From Erythrocercus mccallii (Eukaryota > Chordata > Aves > Passeriformes > Dicruridae): a stretch of 64,000 nt of DNA. How positions within the stretch are numbered: the stretch's first letter is position 1; every line of letters starts with the position of its first letter. The DNA lies in the NCBI GenBank assembly GCA_013397435.1, contig VZRG01000368.1, forward strand, positions 415,192-479,191, in the 5' to 3' direction. Of this stretch, positions 13,219 to 27,590 are shown one piece after another. The notes beneath the pieces are model-generated. The model saw only the letters and a program-made list of their open reading frames with translations, ran no database searches and had not been told where the DNA came from. The position numbers were made by a program, and so were the translations under genes.

Positions 13219-15369
13219 ACAGTGTTAAGTCATTTGGAAATATAATCAGTCCTTCAACATCTGATAAAGCATGTTCTTTTTTAGGGGTCTCTTTTCCAAG
13301 ATACTGATATTCCCAACTGTCAGCCCTTTCAGTTTCTTTTATATTTTTAAAGGATCAGTATTGTCATATCAGCCACAATATTTTCCTCAGATTGTCTTGG
13401 AGATAAATAATGTCTGATTATCATCTCCAGAGGCATCTAATACTTAAAATTTGAAAATTTTCACATGCAGACTGTAGGGCCAGTTTTCTCTGTTTTATTA
13501 TTTGCAAAGTTCCTTGAGAATTCTTTTATCTAATGGAGCAGCACTTGCACTTTGTGCTCTGAAACAATGTTGTTTCCAATTCATTACATAAGGAGAAATG
13601 AGGCATCTTGTGAAGTATTAGGATATGAAGTTAGAAAGTCTGCACTGCTAAGCCAGATTGGTCTTTGGGGAAATTGGATATGTCCACTCCACTAAAAAGC
13701 TATTACAATAACCTTCTTTTGACTGCCAAGCAAGCTGCACTAGAGACTTCATTTGCTCCCTGCTTAATATAGCTGACTTCTGATACCTCACTTTTGAGTC
13801 AAAGCAAGAGATTTTACCTTTTTTTCTGTGAATCTCTTGCACCTACTGATTCCCAACCTTCATTTCTGTACTGGTTTAATTAGATTGTAGTTAGATCCTT
13901 GCCAAGTCCAGGACAACATAAACTTGCAGGTACAATATCTTCCGAATTAAACACTAATTCCTCCAAGACTCGAAGTGCAAAGAGAAGGGGTAAAAACAAG
14001 AAATGACATTTGTATCTAGATAGCATTTGCATTATACATTCAGCCTTGGCTTTCCAGCTTTATCTCTAGAGCACAGTGCTACTGAGGTAAAAGCTGAAGT
14101 CTCATCTGCCTTGTAAATCAGGGGGTTTATCTCCTCCATTCTGCCTTCTTGCTCTGGTGTGTTACCTGATCTTGTTACATTTTGAAAGAAATATTTCCAA
14201 ATCCAATATATTCTGTCTCTGAGACTGCTGATCAGCTCAAGGGATTTATAGCTGTGACATTTCCTGTACATCTAGGAATTCATAGCAGAAATGAAAATCT
14301 TCAAGGAACACTGATTGAGATACTAATTTGTGTTTTCCTATCTGGTCTACACATAGTGCATAGTCCAAAATTTATTTATAGGCAATTCATTATACCCTCA
14401 AGGGACAAGGAGGAAAGTCCAAACTACAAAGGCTTATTGTACTAGTAGGATTTAGCAAAGCTAAGTCTACAGTCTGATACCTCAGTTACTTAATACCGGT
14501 ACCCTCAAGCTCCAGTTCCTAGGAGAGTCTTTGATCCTACAAGGGAGGATGGAAAATCTGGAGCCAGAGTTCTTCTACAAAGAGATTCATATATGTGAAT
14601 CATATCTGAACTCAATTGTTCTAATCCCAGAAAGCAAACTGTAGCACAGAAAACTAATACACATGTTCTAGGGTCATGCACATGAGCCAGGTAAAATTTT
14701 TAGGAAGTTGTATCCTTTCCTGAACCAACAGATAGAGAAAATTGTTTGCTAAGGGAAAAAATCAGCAATTTATATGGCTTAAAAAACCATAACCAGGAGT
14801 TCTGAAGAATCAAAATTACACAAGAGCTGCAAACAGCTTCTGTGTAGAGCTTCAGCTCAGACATGTAACTTAACAATAACAAACATGAACGCCAGCAGCA
14901 AAACCTGAGGGTAGAATTTGGGATAAAACAAGATTGCTTGAATATCCCCATTTAGGTAGGCTGCTAATGTCCCCATTTAGGTGTGTTTTTTTAGCCTGCT
15001 TTCCAGGCACTGGAGCATTCCCATAGACTGTGGGTATAAGTAACTCATAAAGCAACAAAATAAATGTATTTCAGATCTCTATCAACTTTTCAAAAGAAAT
15101 AAAGTACCTAAGCTGATATTTATTCTAAACACTTTGAAAAATAATTTTTGCTTAGCCAGAAATATCCATTCTTCTTACTAATAAGCCATTGAATTTATGT
15201 GAAATGACTTGATTGACAAGTTTCTGAGGATCAACCTAAGGACTTATCTTTCACCTATTAAAAACTGATTAAAATGAAGCTTTCCAGAACATTTCTTTTT
15301 ATATCAGTCATATAATAAAATCCCCAATGATAAATTTAATATTTTAAATTCATCAGAATATTTTTAATT

Positions 15370-15860
15370 TGTACTATGGATGAAAGAGACAAGTGGCCAA
15401 AGCTCTAGCTCTATACTGATTCATGGGTGGTAGCTAATGCTCTGTGGGGTTGGCTGGAAAGGTGGAAAAAGGCTAATTGGCAGTGTAGGGGAAAACAAAT
15501 GTGGGCTGCTGAAAGTGGAAAGACATCGCTACTAGGGTAGAAAATCTACCTGTGAAAGTCCGCCATGTAGATGCCCATGTCCCCAAGAGTAGAGCTAATG
15601 AGGAACACCAAAACAATGAGCAGGTAGATCAGGCTGCAAAGATAGAAGTGTCTAAGGTAGACTTGGATTGGCAACATAAGGGAGAGTTGTTCCTAGCTCG
15701 ATGGGCGCATGATGCCTCAGGTCATCAGGGCAGAGATGCCACCTGTAAGTGGGCACAAGACCGAGGGGTGGATCTCACCATGGACAGCATTTCACAGGTT
15801 ATCCATGACTGTGAGACGTGTGCTGCCATCGAGCAGGCTTGTGGTATGGTGTCCATGTCA
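15370..15860 (+). pseudogene. Decayed endogenous retrovirus pol fragment (RNase H to integrase N-terminus)
   Basis: Two neighbouring reading frames carry retroviral pol similarity. The first, from about 15412 to 15530, resembles the C-terminal part of the RNase H domain (it opens with YTDSW). It has an in-frame stop just before that motif and another near 15537. The second, from 15552, is in a different frame and continues through the RNase H/integrase junction. It shows an HHCC zinc-binding layout: two His in the HDASGH stretch and a Cys-x-x-Cys in DCETC. Similarity fades after about 15850, before the catalytic core of integrase. I see no reverse transcriptase, gag, env or LTR close by. The residue pattern recalls avian ERV-L-like elements, but the class is an inference. 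The frameshift, stops and truncation at both ends mark it as long dead. Confidence 0.8.
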
Positions 15861-16665
15861 CAAGCTTCATCTACCGAGTTTCCCTTTAACTCATGAACTT
15901 CTCTGTGTGCTGAGTTCACTGAACAATCTATCAAAAATCTCACAGTCCAGAGCAGAGTTTAACAATGTGAGCAAAGGTAATCTATTCAAACCACAAGGAT
16001 TGTGATAGAGCTCTGGTGTAAATCATGCAAGTCACACTCAGCCTTTAAACTGATTTTGACTATAATGAGCAAAAACTGTCTGCAGAGTGACTATCATGTA
16101 ATTAAGTTACTCCAGAGCTAAAACTTAGCACTTTATTTTAAAACTCTCCTTAAATCCTTCCATAAAAATGTGGTATAAATTCAAGTTGGGTTATGTTGAA
16201 GCGTCCTTCAGGAAATGACTTGTATTATCTATAAAACATGTGTGGTAGTAAAACAAAAAAGATCTTCCAACAGAGATAATTTAGGAAAATATTATTAACA
16301 GTCTTCAGGATGAAGTTATCACCCCTTGCATCAGATATAAGACCTGCAGAAGTCTATTTCCTAAGCAGTCTAAAGTAGATGAGAAGCTGCAACAAACTAA
16401 TGCTTGGTTTCTTGGGGTTCATTTCTACTGCAAAAGCCAGTGTCTTTTATATTGGCTGTTACTGCCTGATAGGCAAGTTTTGCTGTTATTCCTGATGGTC
16501 CTCTGCTAAAATCCTGCATTAATGTGCCTACCTGCCTTTCCCCTTGAGCACAAGAGAGTTTACAGGAAGTACGAGCACAGACAGGAGGTGTTTCCCTGCA
16601 GCAGCGATATTTTCATACTAGAGAATGTATTTTTGCCTTCATTTTTCTTCCTTATATGCTACATT

Positions 16666-16698
16666 AAAAAAAAAAAAAAAAACAAACAAAAAAAACCA
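16666..16698 (+). repeat. A-rich tract
   Basis: Seventeen A residues (16666-16682) are followed by CAAACAAAAAAAACC. It looks like the tail of an old retroposed sequence or simple A-slippage. I checked the sequence just before it for a known processed gene or SINE and recognised none, and I saw no target-site duplication. Confidence 0.7.
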
Positions 16699-19600
16699 AC
16701 TAATTCTTGTAAATAGCCCTATGGCATTCCATCTGGTCCCAAAGAAGACAAATATTTTCCCAAAGCACTGGCTGAGATATATTCCATCTGGAATCACTTT
16801 TCTTCTTATTTGTGACAGATTGACTCTGTTGTATTCATAAGAAAACAAATAAGCAATAATTTGTTAGTCCATCAAAAGCAAAAAGTCAATAAAAAAGATG
16901 CGTGAAATGCAGTTTCTTCAGTTTCCCACTTTTGAGTTCCACAATATTGTCTTCAGCATCTTCCTGTTTCTGTCAAACTATCTATTTTTATCTAGATTTT
17001 AAATCATTTTATTCTAGTTATAAATCTGAAATGGATTTTCAAGCCTAACAATTATGGGCCTTAGTGTTTTTTTATTGCTATTTAATTGCCTTAACACCAC
17101 AAGCACTTTGACAAATTGGCTAAAAATTTTTTCCAGTTTCATGTTAGCAGCTTTTACTGTTATTGTTTAATGCCTTGGTGCTTTTTTAGAAGCAGGAGAT
17201 GGGAATCTTGACTAGGAATACACTAATGCAAGACAAAAAACTCAGAACAGGATTTTTGCTTGGTCAGGACAGAGGGCTATAAAATACAGATAAGAACTTT
17301 ATAGTCTGAACCGTACAGTGGCTTTGGTTGCAATTTCCTTATTTTGTGGTCCTTGATATGAATTTGTGCATGTCTTTAAAATTGTATTTTTTGATTGAAA
17401 ACACTTCCAGGAGCTCCAGCACAAGTTGTGCGTCCAAAGTTATTTTTTGCCCTGTACAAATAGCTCTACTTTCTGTAGCACTGCTAGCCAAGCTGCAGAA
17501 ACTAATTACAAGATTCAGTAGAACTATTTTATTATATTTCTCTGTTATTTGCTAATAAGTTAGTTAAATCTCCCTGTAAGATTAATACCAAATCTCGAAG
17601 GTTATGTAAATGCCTTCATTAATCAAAATCTTGGCCCTTTTTTATTAATTAGATCTAAAAGTTTATGTAAAACTTAACCAGCATTGCCCATGAATTTTAT
17701 TCTCATAGTCATGTTGCTAAGCAGTCCTTAAAAGACTCACTGACTTTATGATTCTTAATTGGCGATTCTTAATTTTCCCTCATTAAAGCTAGAAAGAAGG
17801 CCTGCATTGAACTTCTTGTGGACAGAAACTTTTTTCTCTATAAAATGAAATCTTTGCTTCTGAGATGTTTATTGATGCTCACTCCTCACTTTTCATATTT
17901 TTCTCCTGTGAGGTAATAGGTGGTGGTTTAATTTTGATATTGTAAACAGAGGATTACGACTGCACACAGGGAGATGTGCTGGAGATGATAAGAGAATAGC
18001 TTTAAAGTGCTGAAGAGACATTTTAAAAATATAAGTTATGGAGAGTGTCAGTAAACAGAAGGATTCTGATGGGGTATCGCCTGAGTCGTCATCATTTATA
18101 CTCCACTGTTGTCAGCTCACTAAATGCCACAAATCTGCAAAATTCCAGTCATGTCCTAAATTGGGAATGACCTTGTTTCCTTTGGTCATAAACTGCAACT
18201 GTAAAAGAATGATTGTAATGTGACTTGATGTGCATTGTTACAGTTTTTTAGAATACATTTTCATCTTCATTTGGAAGATGAGAAGTGAATTTTTTTGCGG
18301 CGTAAGTCATTGATTGGTTTGATGTCAGAAGTGCTTACTGAGCTGTAACAGCTTTGTTCTCTTCCACTGTCACAGCCTGGAGTATCAGACACTGCTCTGT
18401 ACACTGCAAACAACACAAAGCCCTCCCATTTCCCACCAGCTTCTCAACTGCTGCAGTCCTGGTCTGTAGCAGCTGAAAAAACACTCGGTATCAGTCCAAG
18501 ACCACAACTTCCTAACTCAGAACAGGATTCAATGCCTCTTTTAGAGACATAAGGAGGGCATAAAGGATAACACATGACAGGATGAAGAATCACTAGTGTT
18601 GAAATTACTAACCTTTAAGTACCACCATACATACTTATATTGTGAACATTGTTTAGATTATGACTCCAGTTTTCATTTTCCATAAGTTTGGAAAAATACC
18701 TACATTTATGTCAGTGTTTACTTTGGCTCACAGTTGTCTGTGCTAGTTTTACAAGAACTTTCAATGTACACCACTCTTGTAGTGAAAAGAATGTGGTCTC
18801 TTCTAATAGTTGCTAACTGCTGCCCGTATGGGTTTTGCTGAGCATTGTGCTGATAATAAAAGTCTACAGAGTGATGTGGCAATCACACCTGAGTCAAAGT
18901 CCTGGTAGAAATGGAGGAAGGGAAGTCAATTCAAAACATTCTTTCTAGCAATGTAGAGATCTTTGGTTATCCAACACATTTGCTGAGGCTGGGATCCTGA
19001 AATATCATGAGCTATATGAACAAAAAAAGAGTCAACTAAGAATATTAACCAGTTCAGGATCTTGTTAAGTCTCAGGGAAGGATCTCAACCTTCACACAGC
19101 AGGCAGTGTGCCCAAGCTGACAGAATGACCAGGCTGAGGATGGGCACACAACCATGACTGCCACTGTGCCCATGCATAAATACTAAATTTATTTTAAAAG
19201 GTGCTTTGAATTGTCTTTTAGTCATCTTTCTTTTGGTATACTCAAGTGACAAGCTAGGAACAAAGAGGCAGTAATCCCTAATAGCTTACCACTAAGTATG
19301 TCTCAGTTTTTTCAGAGCCGTTTTTCCCCATCTCTTGCTTCCTGCAGCTTTTTCTTTCCTCCTAAGAGTTTTACAAAGTTGTTGTAAACATTTCATGTTC
19401 GGAGTAACTTTTACAATCTTGCTTCTCACCCATATGCAGAAATCTCAGTCATCCAGATCAAAACTTACAAAATTGGCATTTTATCATTTCAGGGAAATGG
19501 TAGCCAAGATTAAACCACACATTATTTAGTTTTTATTTATTTACACAAGCCACTGTTACTGCCTGAGAGATAAGAACACTGATCTTCAGAAGATCTGGGA

Positions 19601-22600
19601 CACATTTGGGGGATTTTTTTATACTTGTATTTGGCGTTGTTCATTGCTGTGCATTACAGAAGTGCATTTCCCACAGTACTACCTTCAGATAACAGCACCA
19701 ATTTAATAAATTTCTCTTTTTGATCACAGGGGGCTGGGAACAAAACTTTGGACCTTCAAATTTGACACTCCATGAGAAGCTGCAATTGCTAATAGCATTC
19801 TGGCCCTCAGCAGCCCTGTGGAGGGCAGCACCCATTTCTTACAAGGATGGATTTAACTCAACCCCTCAGGGCCAATTTAAGTGATTTCAGTAAAAAAAGA
19901 GAAAAAAAATGGGAAAAGGGGAGATTAATAGAAATGGGCAATTGAATACCTTAAAGTGAAATATTACTTAGAACTTTTATTTCTGTTCTGTAAAATAAAT
20001 AGGAAATTAAAAAGACAGCAAGAAAAACAGTATGTCATAACTTCAGTAAGGTTTATGGATATTCTCTATTATTTTTCTTCAAGTAATACAATTTTGATTC
20101 TTTCCCAAATAAACACCTTCAGTTCTTCTCAGCATTATTCAGTTCAGAAACTTCCAGGATTTTTACAGCCTTAGAAAACAGCAAGTGCTTGCTTTTTACA
20201 CCCTTATTTAAACATAAAAGTGTTTTACAGCATCTGGGATCATGCTTTGTGGCATATCCATTGTTTTACCCACTATTGAAAGGCACCATTTTTTACTCAG
20301 CTGAAACACAGCACCTGGCTCATTGCATTCAAAGCACTACACAGCATTTAGGACAGGTTAAGTGTCCAACTGAAACTGCAAGAAGCATTTAACATAGCTA
20401 ACTACTGGAATTTGGCCACAGCGTTTGGATTAACACCTCTGTCTTGCACACAAGATTGCCCACAGAATTTTCTCAATATTCACTTACACTACTTGTAAGC
20501 TTTCATCCCTGTTTAAAAGTAAAGTAGGCCTTTCAGGATGGCGTCAAGAAGCAGTATACATTAAAAATGGATTTGCTTGCAGTGAGACACATTCACAAAA
20601 TCTTGTTATTTTAAGATGTTGCAGGAAACGTGTGATGTAATTTTCTTTCTTGGACATTCTGCCTACAGAAAAAGGTCTTTATATCTCAGGAAGGAAATGT
20701 TAATGCCACCATTGTTAGAAAATCCAAACAGGAAGATGCTACAGCCTTCAAATGCCATTATCAGTACATTAAGCATGCTGGTTAAATCTATAGACTCTTG
20801 GTTAGTATTGATTCCTGTGGGTTGCCAGACCACTGGGAGTAAGCTCAGCTTTAAACTTCTGAAGATTTTTTTCCTTATTTCATCTCTAAAGAGAATATGA
20901 CAGGAATATGTTAGAAAAGGGCATCTGCATGATGCGACAGTTTAAGAGACTTGCCAAAAGAATGTATGGAAACATGGTGGGATGAAGGGCAAGTCAGCAG
21001 GATAACCCTCCCCACCTTACTTTTTATTAGTCAGTCTTGACAATTATCTGCATTGGAAAATATAGAAGAATACAGCCAAGTATTTCTCTATTGCAAAGCT
21101 GTAAATTTACAAAGAACAGACGAAGAATTTGCTTGTCAGAATGCGGCAGAAATCAAAGAGTAGAATCAAACAGGTTCCTTTGCTCTCAGGTCCAAAGACA
21201 GCACTTGGCCAAATACAAATACAGCCATTGCTGCTAAATAAAAGGGAGATGAGCTGATTTCTGGGCTCTGAGGGCCAGCTCCTTTCCACACAGCAAGACT
21301 ACTCTTTCCCTCTTGAAATGCTGCATTCATGTACATCTAACTGAATCACACCCAGGCATAAAAGGACAAGGTAATTACGGTGTGTGGCACTAACAAACAC
21401 TACAGTTTGCTATGGCCCAGCATTCAACCCCATACCCCAACCCTGTTGTATTTTATAAGTTCTGACACACCCAATAGGTCTTCCCAAAGACAACATTCCC
21501 CTCTGACAGGGAATTTTATTTTGCGAGCCCTTTCCACTTTCTTCATTTCTGTCTGCTACTCACTTGCAAAGGTTCAAGGAGATTTTAAAAAGGCACTGAA
21601 CAAATTTACCTGTATCTATTAAACATGACAGTCCACAGGCAAGCTCCAGTTCAGGCGTAAGTACTGACTGCAAAGTTGTAAGCTTACATTAACCAGGGGA
21701 AGGGCCAGTTATACTGCCCATTTTCACAGTATAAAAGTACTTTGGCTCTAAGTAGCTTAGGTCTCTGTTTCAAACATCTAGTTGCAGACAGAGCCAGCTG
21801 AAACCACTTGTTTTATTAAATTATTACAGAATTTACTGATTTTTCATGGCTTAAGCTCTCTCCAGGATTATATATGATCTAACTTCATGGAGAATTTCAG
21901 TTTCAGCTCCTTTAATTTCTTAAAATTTACTCTCAGTGAAAGCCAGTTCACCTACCTCACCCAGCATCAACACAATAATATGTACTTGAGGATGGAAAAC
22001 CAAAATTGTACATTAAGCATGAGAATTAATCCAGGAGAAATTCTGTATAAATTCTCACATCCAATCCACACAATTTTCAAAGGAAAGCAAAACTGCAACA
22101 AATTCCAGGCCCAGACCCATCCAACATTGCACCCTGCCATTCTGTGGATGCTCAGAGCACGATAAGGGATCCCAGAATCCTCTAAAAACATGCAGTTTTC
22201 CAGCTACTGTTAAAGGAGAAAGGACTGTCTGCACAATCTTTAGTCATTATATACTAAATAGATGTCTCCATATATTTTAGAAATGTGCTCTTTCTCCCAT
22301 TAAATCCATCATCATATCACACATTTGAGGGAAAAGCTTATGAGATTTTATTGAGTACCTGATATAAATGTTATTGGAAATTAAAATGGCAGGAAATCAG
22401 CAGAAGTTTTTTTTTTTTACATTTCACTTAGTCATTCCCCACCCATTTGTTTTTCCCAGCTGTTTCAATTAACTGCAGACTTTCCTAAAGCAGACTGCCC
22501 ATCCTGCTTCCTGTTTCAGTCAATTTTGATAATGAACTAATTCTTCTGTGGAGACACTACTTTGTTATTCTGTACACTTGGGATTTGCTAACAGCAGAAC

Positions 22601-25600
22601 ACAAGAGAATAGGTGTGAAAAAAAACATGAAAATGTTCTTTAATGTCTTCATTCGAAAGAAGCTCCCTGAAGCCTGGAAAATGAACAAGCAGATAGCTAA
22701 GACCACTTGAGAAAGGTCACTTCAAGAGCATTGGTACAGAAGCATGTAATGGACAACAGACTAAAAATCCCTTGCTCAATAGTTCTCTAAGTGGAGACAC
22801 CTGACTGCAGAATGTCACTGTATATGCACTGATAAGCTGTGAAAAGAGATTTTCTAGAAAGGGCACATACCTCTCAAACTGCCCTTAAAAAAACCTGGAT
22901 ATTGCTACTCACAAGTAGCACTGCAAAGCCACAGGGTTTTGTTGAACAAAAACAGATTAATATGAAGAAGGCACAGTTCTTTAAATTCAGAGAACTGCAG
23001 TTGAACTGATAGCCCAAGTCTGTGCTTTCTCAGTCCATCTGCAGCTCTATGAATTTTAATTGCCATTCCAGTTCTAAGGACTTTGCTTTGTGCATGCATT
23101 AACCTAATGTGAATAAATAATCATGCTCAGGAACATGACTAATGTACTACTATATTTTAAACCAATATATTACTGAGCACAATATATCACATGAAGATAA
23201 AGAACTAAATACACTATAGAACAGCAGTGCAATGAGGGAAGCTTTGGCTTTTCTTCTTGAGCTTACTTTCTAAACCTAACTTGTCAAAGTACAAACTTAC
23301 TGAGATTTAAGATTCCTGATTTTGCTCTGCTTCAAAGGAATCTAGTTAAGCCAGCTGAGCCATGAGTATGCAATCACTTCTACATAAAATGCAAGTCTTC
23401 AGGTGTTTACATGATAGCGTTTACCCATGAACACAATTTTGAATTGTAAGAAATTTTTAAAGTAGCTTTTTTTTTTACATATATTAAATACACTGATGTC
23501 AGGGTTAAGTGACTGCTGCTGAACTTCCCCATTTCCTCTTTCTTACAAGCAATATTTTCCTCTGGCCAGGAGGTAATTACTTTTTGGGGTGGGTGGCTGG
23601 GTATATTTTCACATGTTGCTGACTCAGGATATTTGCTCTGTTGCTATTCCTAATACTGATGTTAATTACTTTTTACAGTACAGAGATCCTACTACTTCAG
23701 TTGTAATAAGATAATGTTGGGATGTATTCTTATTTTCAGTAGACTTAATCCCTATCAAAATGTAACAGGATCTCAAAGTGAAAGTAAATATCAGAGACTA
23801 GAAGAGCCTTTAGACTATTTATTAAATAAGGGTCTTAAATAATACCTTTAATAGCCCTAGGAATTTGTAATATAGTAATTGAATATTACAGGACTAGCAT
23901 ACAATAACATTAACGACATTGAAATTGCTGCACATTGACAGACTTTTATGTAAGATCAAAATATGGCATCTGAAGATATTCTGTATAAATGCTTCAGATT
24001 CTACTGACTTTAGAAGAAGTTAAAAAAAAAAAGGAAGTTATCATACCATCAGAAATTTAGGGTAATAAAGAATATATTGTTCAGATTTTAGAATTGTTGT
24101 TGCGTTCTAGCTTTTGTTCACAAAATTAATTCACAGCACTTAATCATAAACTAGAAATGTGAAATTGCAGCTTTTAAAAAAACCCAGGAAATAAAGAGCT
24201 GAAATAAAACATAGATCACAAATTTTTGTTTCTACTTCCTAACAATATGAGAATAACTCTTCAGTTTTTCTATGGCTTCGGGTATGATCTTCGTATATGT
24301 GACCTCAGATGTGGCAGAAAAATTTTCTACTGTTTGCTTGCCATTTTTTAATTTACCCAATTATTTATGGTAAAATACAGCTAAAGTTACTTTAACATTT
24401 TATTTCCTTAATAAAAATAGGGTTTGAACACTGATACAGTTCTGGTAAAAACACAAACAAAATATAGTTTCATTGACTATTTCCAGTGTTCAGGAAGGAA
24501 ACATTTTTAAGACCGTGTTCCCGTGCACATCTTCTCTAGCAATTGTGCTCTGAAGCACAATTGACAAATGAGTGCACAAAATGGGAAATACCAGATACAG
24601 GGAATATTGACAATTCCACAGAGCAGGTGCTGTCCCTGTCCATGTCAGCACACCCAGGGCTGGCATTACATTTGCAGCAGTCCAGGATGCAGCTGCCATG
24701 TCTTTGCAGCCCTAGGAGAAAGAGGTTTCAGCTGCCCAGGGTGAGCCTCCCTCGTGCAGCCCCTGGGCTCCCAGACAAGCTGCCCTCATCCCTGCACTGC
24801 AGCACTGAGGGGCTTTAGAGCCCCTGTGCAGCTACAGCACATCTGACTGGTAATGTTAAATTTAGAACCAGCCAAGAGAGCTAGAGGATCACCTCCTGCT
24901 GAGTTCTGGGAGAGTGTATCCAGCAGCAATGCTGGGAATCACATGGCAGCAAGCTTTCTCTTTCACAGTTAAACCAGTTGGAAGAAAATAAAGTGCTGAA
25001 CTGCATTACTGAATATTCCGTCACAAGAACCAAGGAAAATGTCATCTGTTAGGAATAATCATAATAACAAGTAGCATTCTTTTCAGGAGCTGACAATACA
25101 GTCTTTTATTGCCTTTTGAATGTATTTTGTCCAATGTTAAAATTCAGGAGGAGACCAACTACATTATTCTGTAAAACAGCAAATGTTGAAGAGAAGAAAA
25201 CCAAAAACTGTCAGAAGTTGCAATTAGGTGTGGTAAAACAAAATTCTATCATTACATTCAGGAAATGTCTTGGAACTGAGGGTATTAATGTATTTATTAA
25301 ACTTCTGAAAGAGGACAAGAATATAAAAAGGTGATAAAACTGATCAATTAGAATCTTTTTCCATATTAGGTCTGGATAGGATGCTGAGACAATTCAGAAG
25401 AATCTATAAAGCTGGAAAATTATCCAACATTACCAAACGTTACCTCATCCATTTTGGAAATAATCAGTGGAGGTCCTTGGGAAATTGACAAATTGCCAAT
25501 GAAACATGACAGTTCAGCAAAAAGCCTCACTTTTGATGTCAGTCTGGACAGTTCAGTTTGCACATCTGTTCAGGGGACAGCTTTGAGCCCCTCTCCATAA

Positions 25601-25714
25601 AAACCCTGACTCAGGGAAAGGCTCAAATGCCTCCCACCCACTAAGCCCTTTATCAGGCTGAGGTAAAGGCCTGACTCACCTCTCAGTCCCAAAACCACCA
25701 CATCAAGGATGGAC

Positions 25715-25750
25715 CATTATGTACGTTTCTACAGAGAAATGTACATAATG
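25715..25750. repeat. 16-bp stem hairpin with 4-base loop
   Basis: The left arm (25715-25730) pairs with the right arm (25735-25750) over 16 positions. Fifteen are Watson-Crick and one is G-T, and the loop is ACAG. The stem is too short for a typical microRNA precursor. It may be a scar of a palindromic insertion. Confidence 0.8.
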
Positions 25751-27590
25751 ACCACCATCAGGCAATCCATGATTATGAATCCATTATATGAACTTTATCT
25801 CCTGAAATACAGAAAATACTCTGAGTAAAACAGCTGTGATCACGTAGCATTTCTCAAATTTGCCATGTATACAAAACTTCTAGCAACATTTTTCACAAAA
25901 GACATCATTCAACTGTGGAACTCCATGCAGGTGAACGTTGTGCCTCCTGAAAGTACAGTTGACTTTAAAAATTACTTGATAAATTCAGAAGAAAGCATCA
26001 TGTACACAAAGTTGCAAAATCTGGCTCAGTAAGTATCACTTTGCTGGAAGGTTACCCCAAGGATTCCATTACTATACCTCTGTTCTGTTCTTACACTCCT
26101 CTTTTAAGCACCCACAGCTGACCATTAGAGTCAAAGGAGCTAAATGGGTCTGGGAGACTGATCCAGTGCGGCTTTTTTTCACTGGGATGCTTTTCTTGTA
26201 AATCAGCAAAAAAATCATGTTTTTCTTGTTCAGACATCAGCAACTATCAGTTAATAGTTTCAAAGTAATTCTAGTTCTCTGCAGAAAACAGCCCTTATGT
26301 GTTAGTTTGTTCCAGGACTTTTAGAAAATGTATGTGAAATAAGTCAAAAAGCAGGCAAATCAGCGTGTGCAGTTAGTATGCTACAGGTAAATAAAACTAA
26401 AATATATTTAGTATTTAATTATTTTCATATTTATGTTTTTAGTGTAATGTTTATATATAGAGGGAAAATAGCAAAAAGTTTATTTTCCTGTGCAGAAACT
26501 TTACATAAGCAAACTCATCCTTTCACTGTATTCAGATATTCCTTCAGTGAATTAATTTTTGAGTATTTGAAATATTTCACAGCTCACCTTCTGTGTAACT
26601 ACTACAAGATACTTAATACCTGGATACACAGATTTTCTATTTTCTATTGCTGAGTGACTCCTTAAGTTTATATAATAGTTCTCAATGGATTTTTCAATTT
26701 CTTGTAAAAAAAAGTTTACATGTGTCTTCCTTACACTGCAGAGATTTATGGAAATCCTTCTGAATGGATATTGAAAGAGAAATGCCTAGCCTGAATTGGT
26801 GTGCAAGCTCTGAGCATCTGAAAAACTGTTGGCAGGGTTACAGTAGATTTAATAAATACACCCATGATGACACACACCGATAAATATACATCCCTTCAGT
26901 TTCATTGCGTGCAGGGTTCCTTCATAGAACTGCCAAAAGTCCTTAAGAAAAAGTAATTTGCTTTTTTGAAGCAAATTCAGAAACTAAGTCCATAACTGCC
27001 CTGAGGAAAATGCAGTAGTCTGTCTCCCAGCAAACTTTATGCAATTTCTCTTAAATATCTGCCATTAGAAGTCCTCACTCAGCATTTCTTTTGCAAATAA
27101 TTCTTACAAAGTAAAACTGCCCCTATGGCACAATGATTTCTAGACTGTTTTTTCTGCTTTTCTTTCTCCCCCTACACTCAATATATGAGTAAGGTATATT
27201 TCTACAGAACCTGCAGCTCATTCTACAGCACTAGGGAGCAGTAGATTTAACAGCAAAGCCAAAAGAAGTCTCAAAATGTGCCATCCCCAGTTTATCTTCT
27301 GTTCACATCCAAGCACCAATGAAGACATAGTGAGTCTGCCAACCCTGGAAGTAATGCAATAATTCTTGGTACAAAAACTTGTAAACTAACAAGAACACTG
27401 AGAAATGTGACTCTTCACAGCCTCAATGTTCTTTTATGAACAATAAAGATCTTAATAACATGCTGTGTGAATAATGAAGTCATTGATGTTTGTAATTTAT
27501 GAGAGATCAGTAAATCACGGGAGCTCCAGAAAGGTTTCTGGTGCTTTGATGAGCAGGTTGACAGTCCTGCCCCTTCCTCATGGACAGGCA

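Larger units (their letters stand above)
1..15369. other. Intergenic DNA upstream of OLFM3, distal block
   Basis: I see no exon with splice sites, no long conserved reading frame and no structural RNA gene here. The open frames are short (about 95 codons at most) and show no domain I recognise, as expected by chance in AT-rich DNA. The block holds an inverted repeat near 1.06-1.45 kb, small tandem duplications at 1792-1835 and 6612-6647, a TA-rich run at 2729-2754, a hexanucleotide array at 5565-5646 and a hairpin at 13196-13218. A GC-richer patch at about 3690-3960 and another at about 12,530-12,780 stand out in composition, but I could not assign them to a repeat family. Enhancers could lie here but cannot be called without comparison between species. 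Confidence 0.6.
15861..27590. other. Intergenic DNA upstream of OLFM3, proximal block
   Basis: I found no exon, structural RNA gene or recognisable transposon here. All open frames are short and none carries a domain I know. It contains an A17 run at 16666-16682, a strong small hairpin at 25715-25750, and a GC-richer patch at about 24,640-24,830 that I could not assign. Long-range enhancers of OLFM3 are plausible in this stretch but nothing in the bases alone proves one. Confidence 0.6.

Noticed and set aside
15725..15943. Minus-strand frame over the ERV fragment
   Set aside because: It is antisense to the pol remnant and has no similarity of its own.
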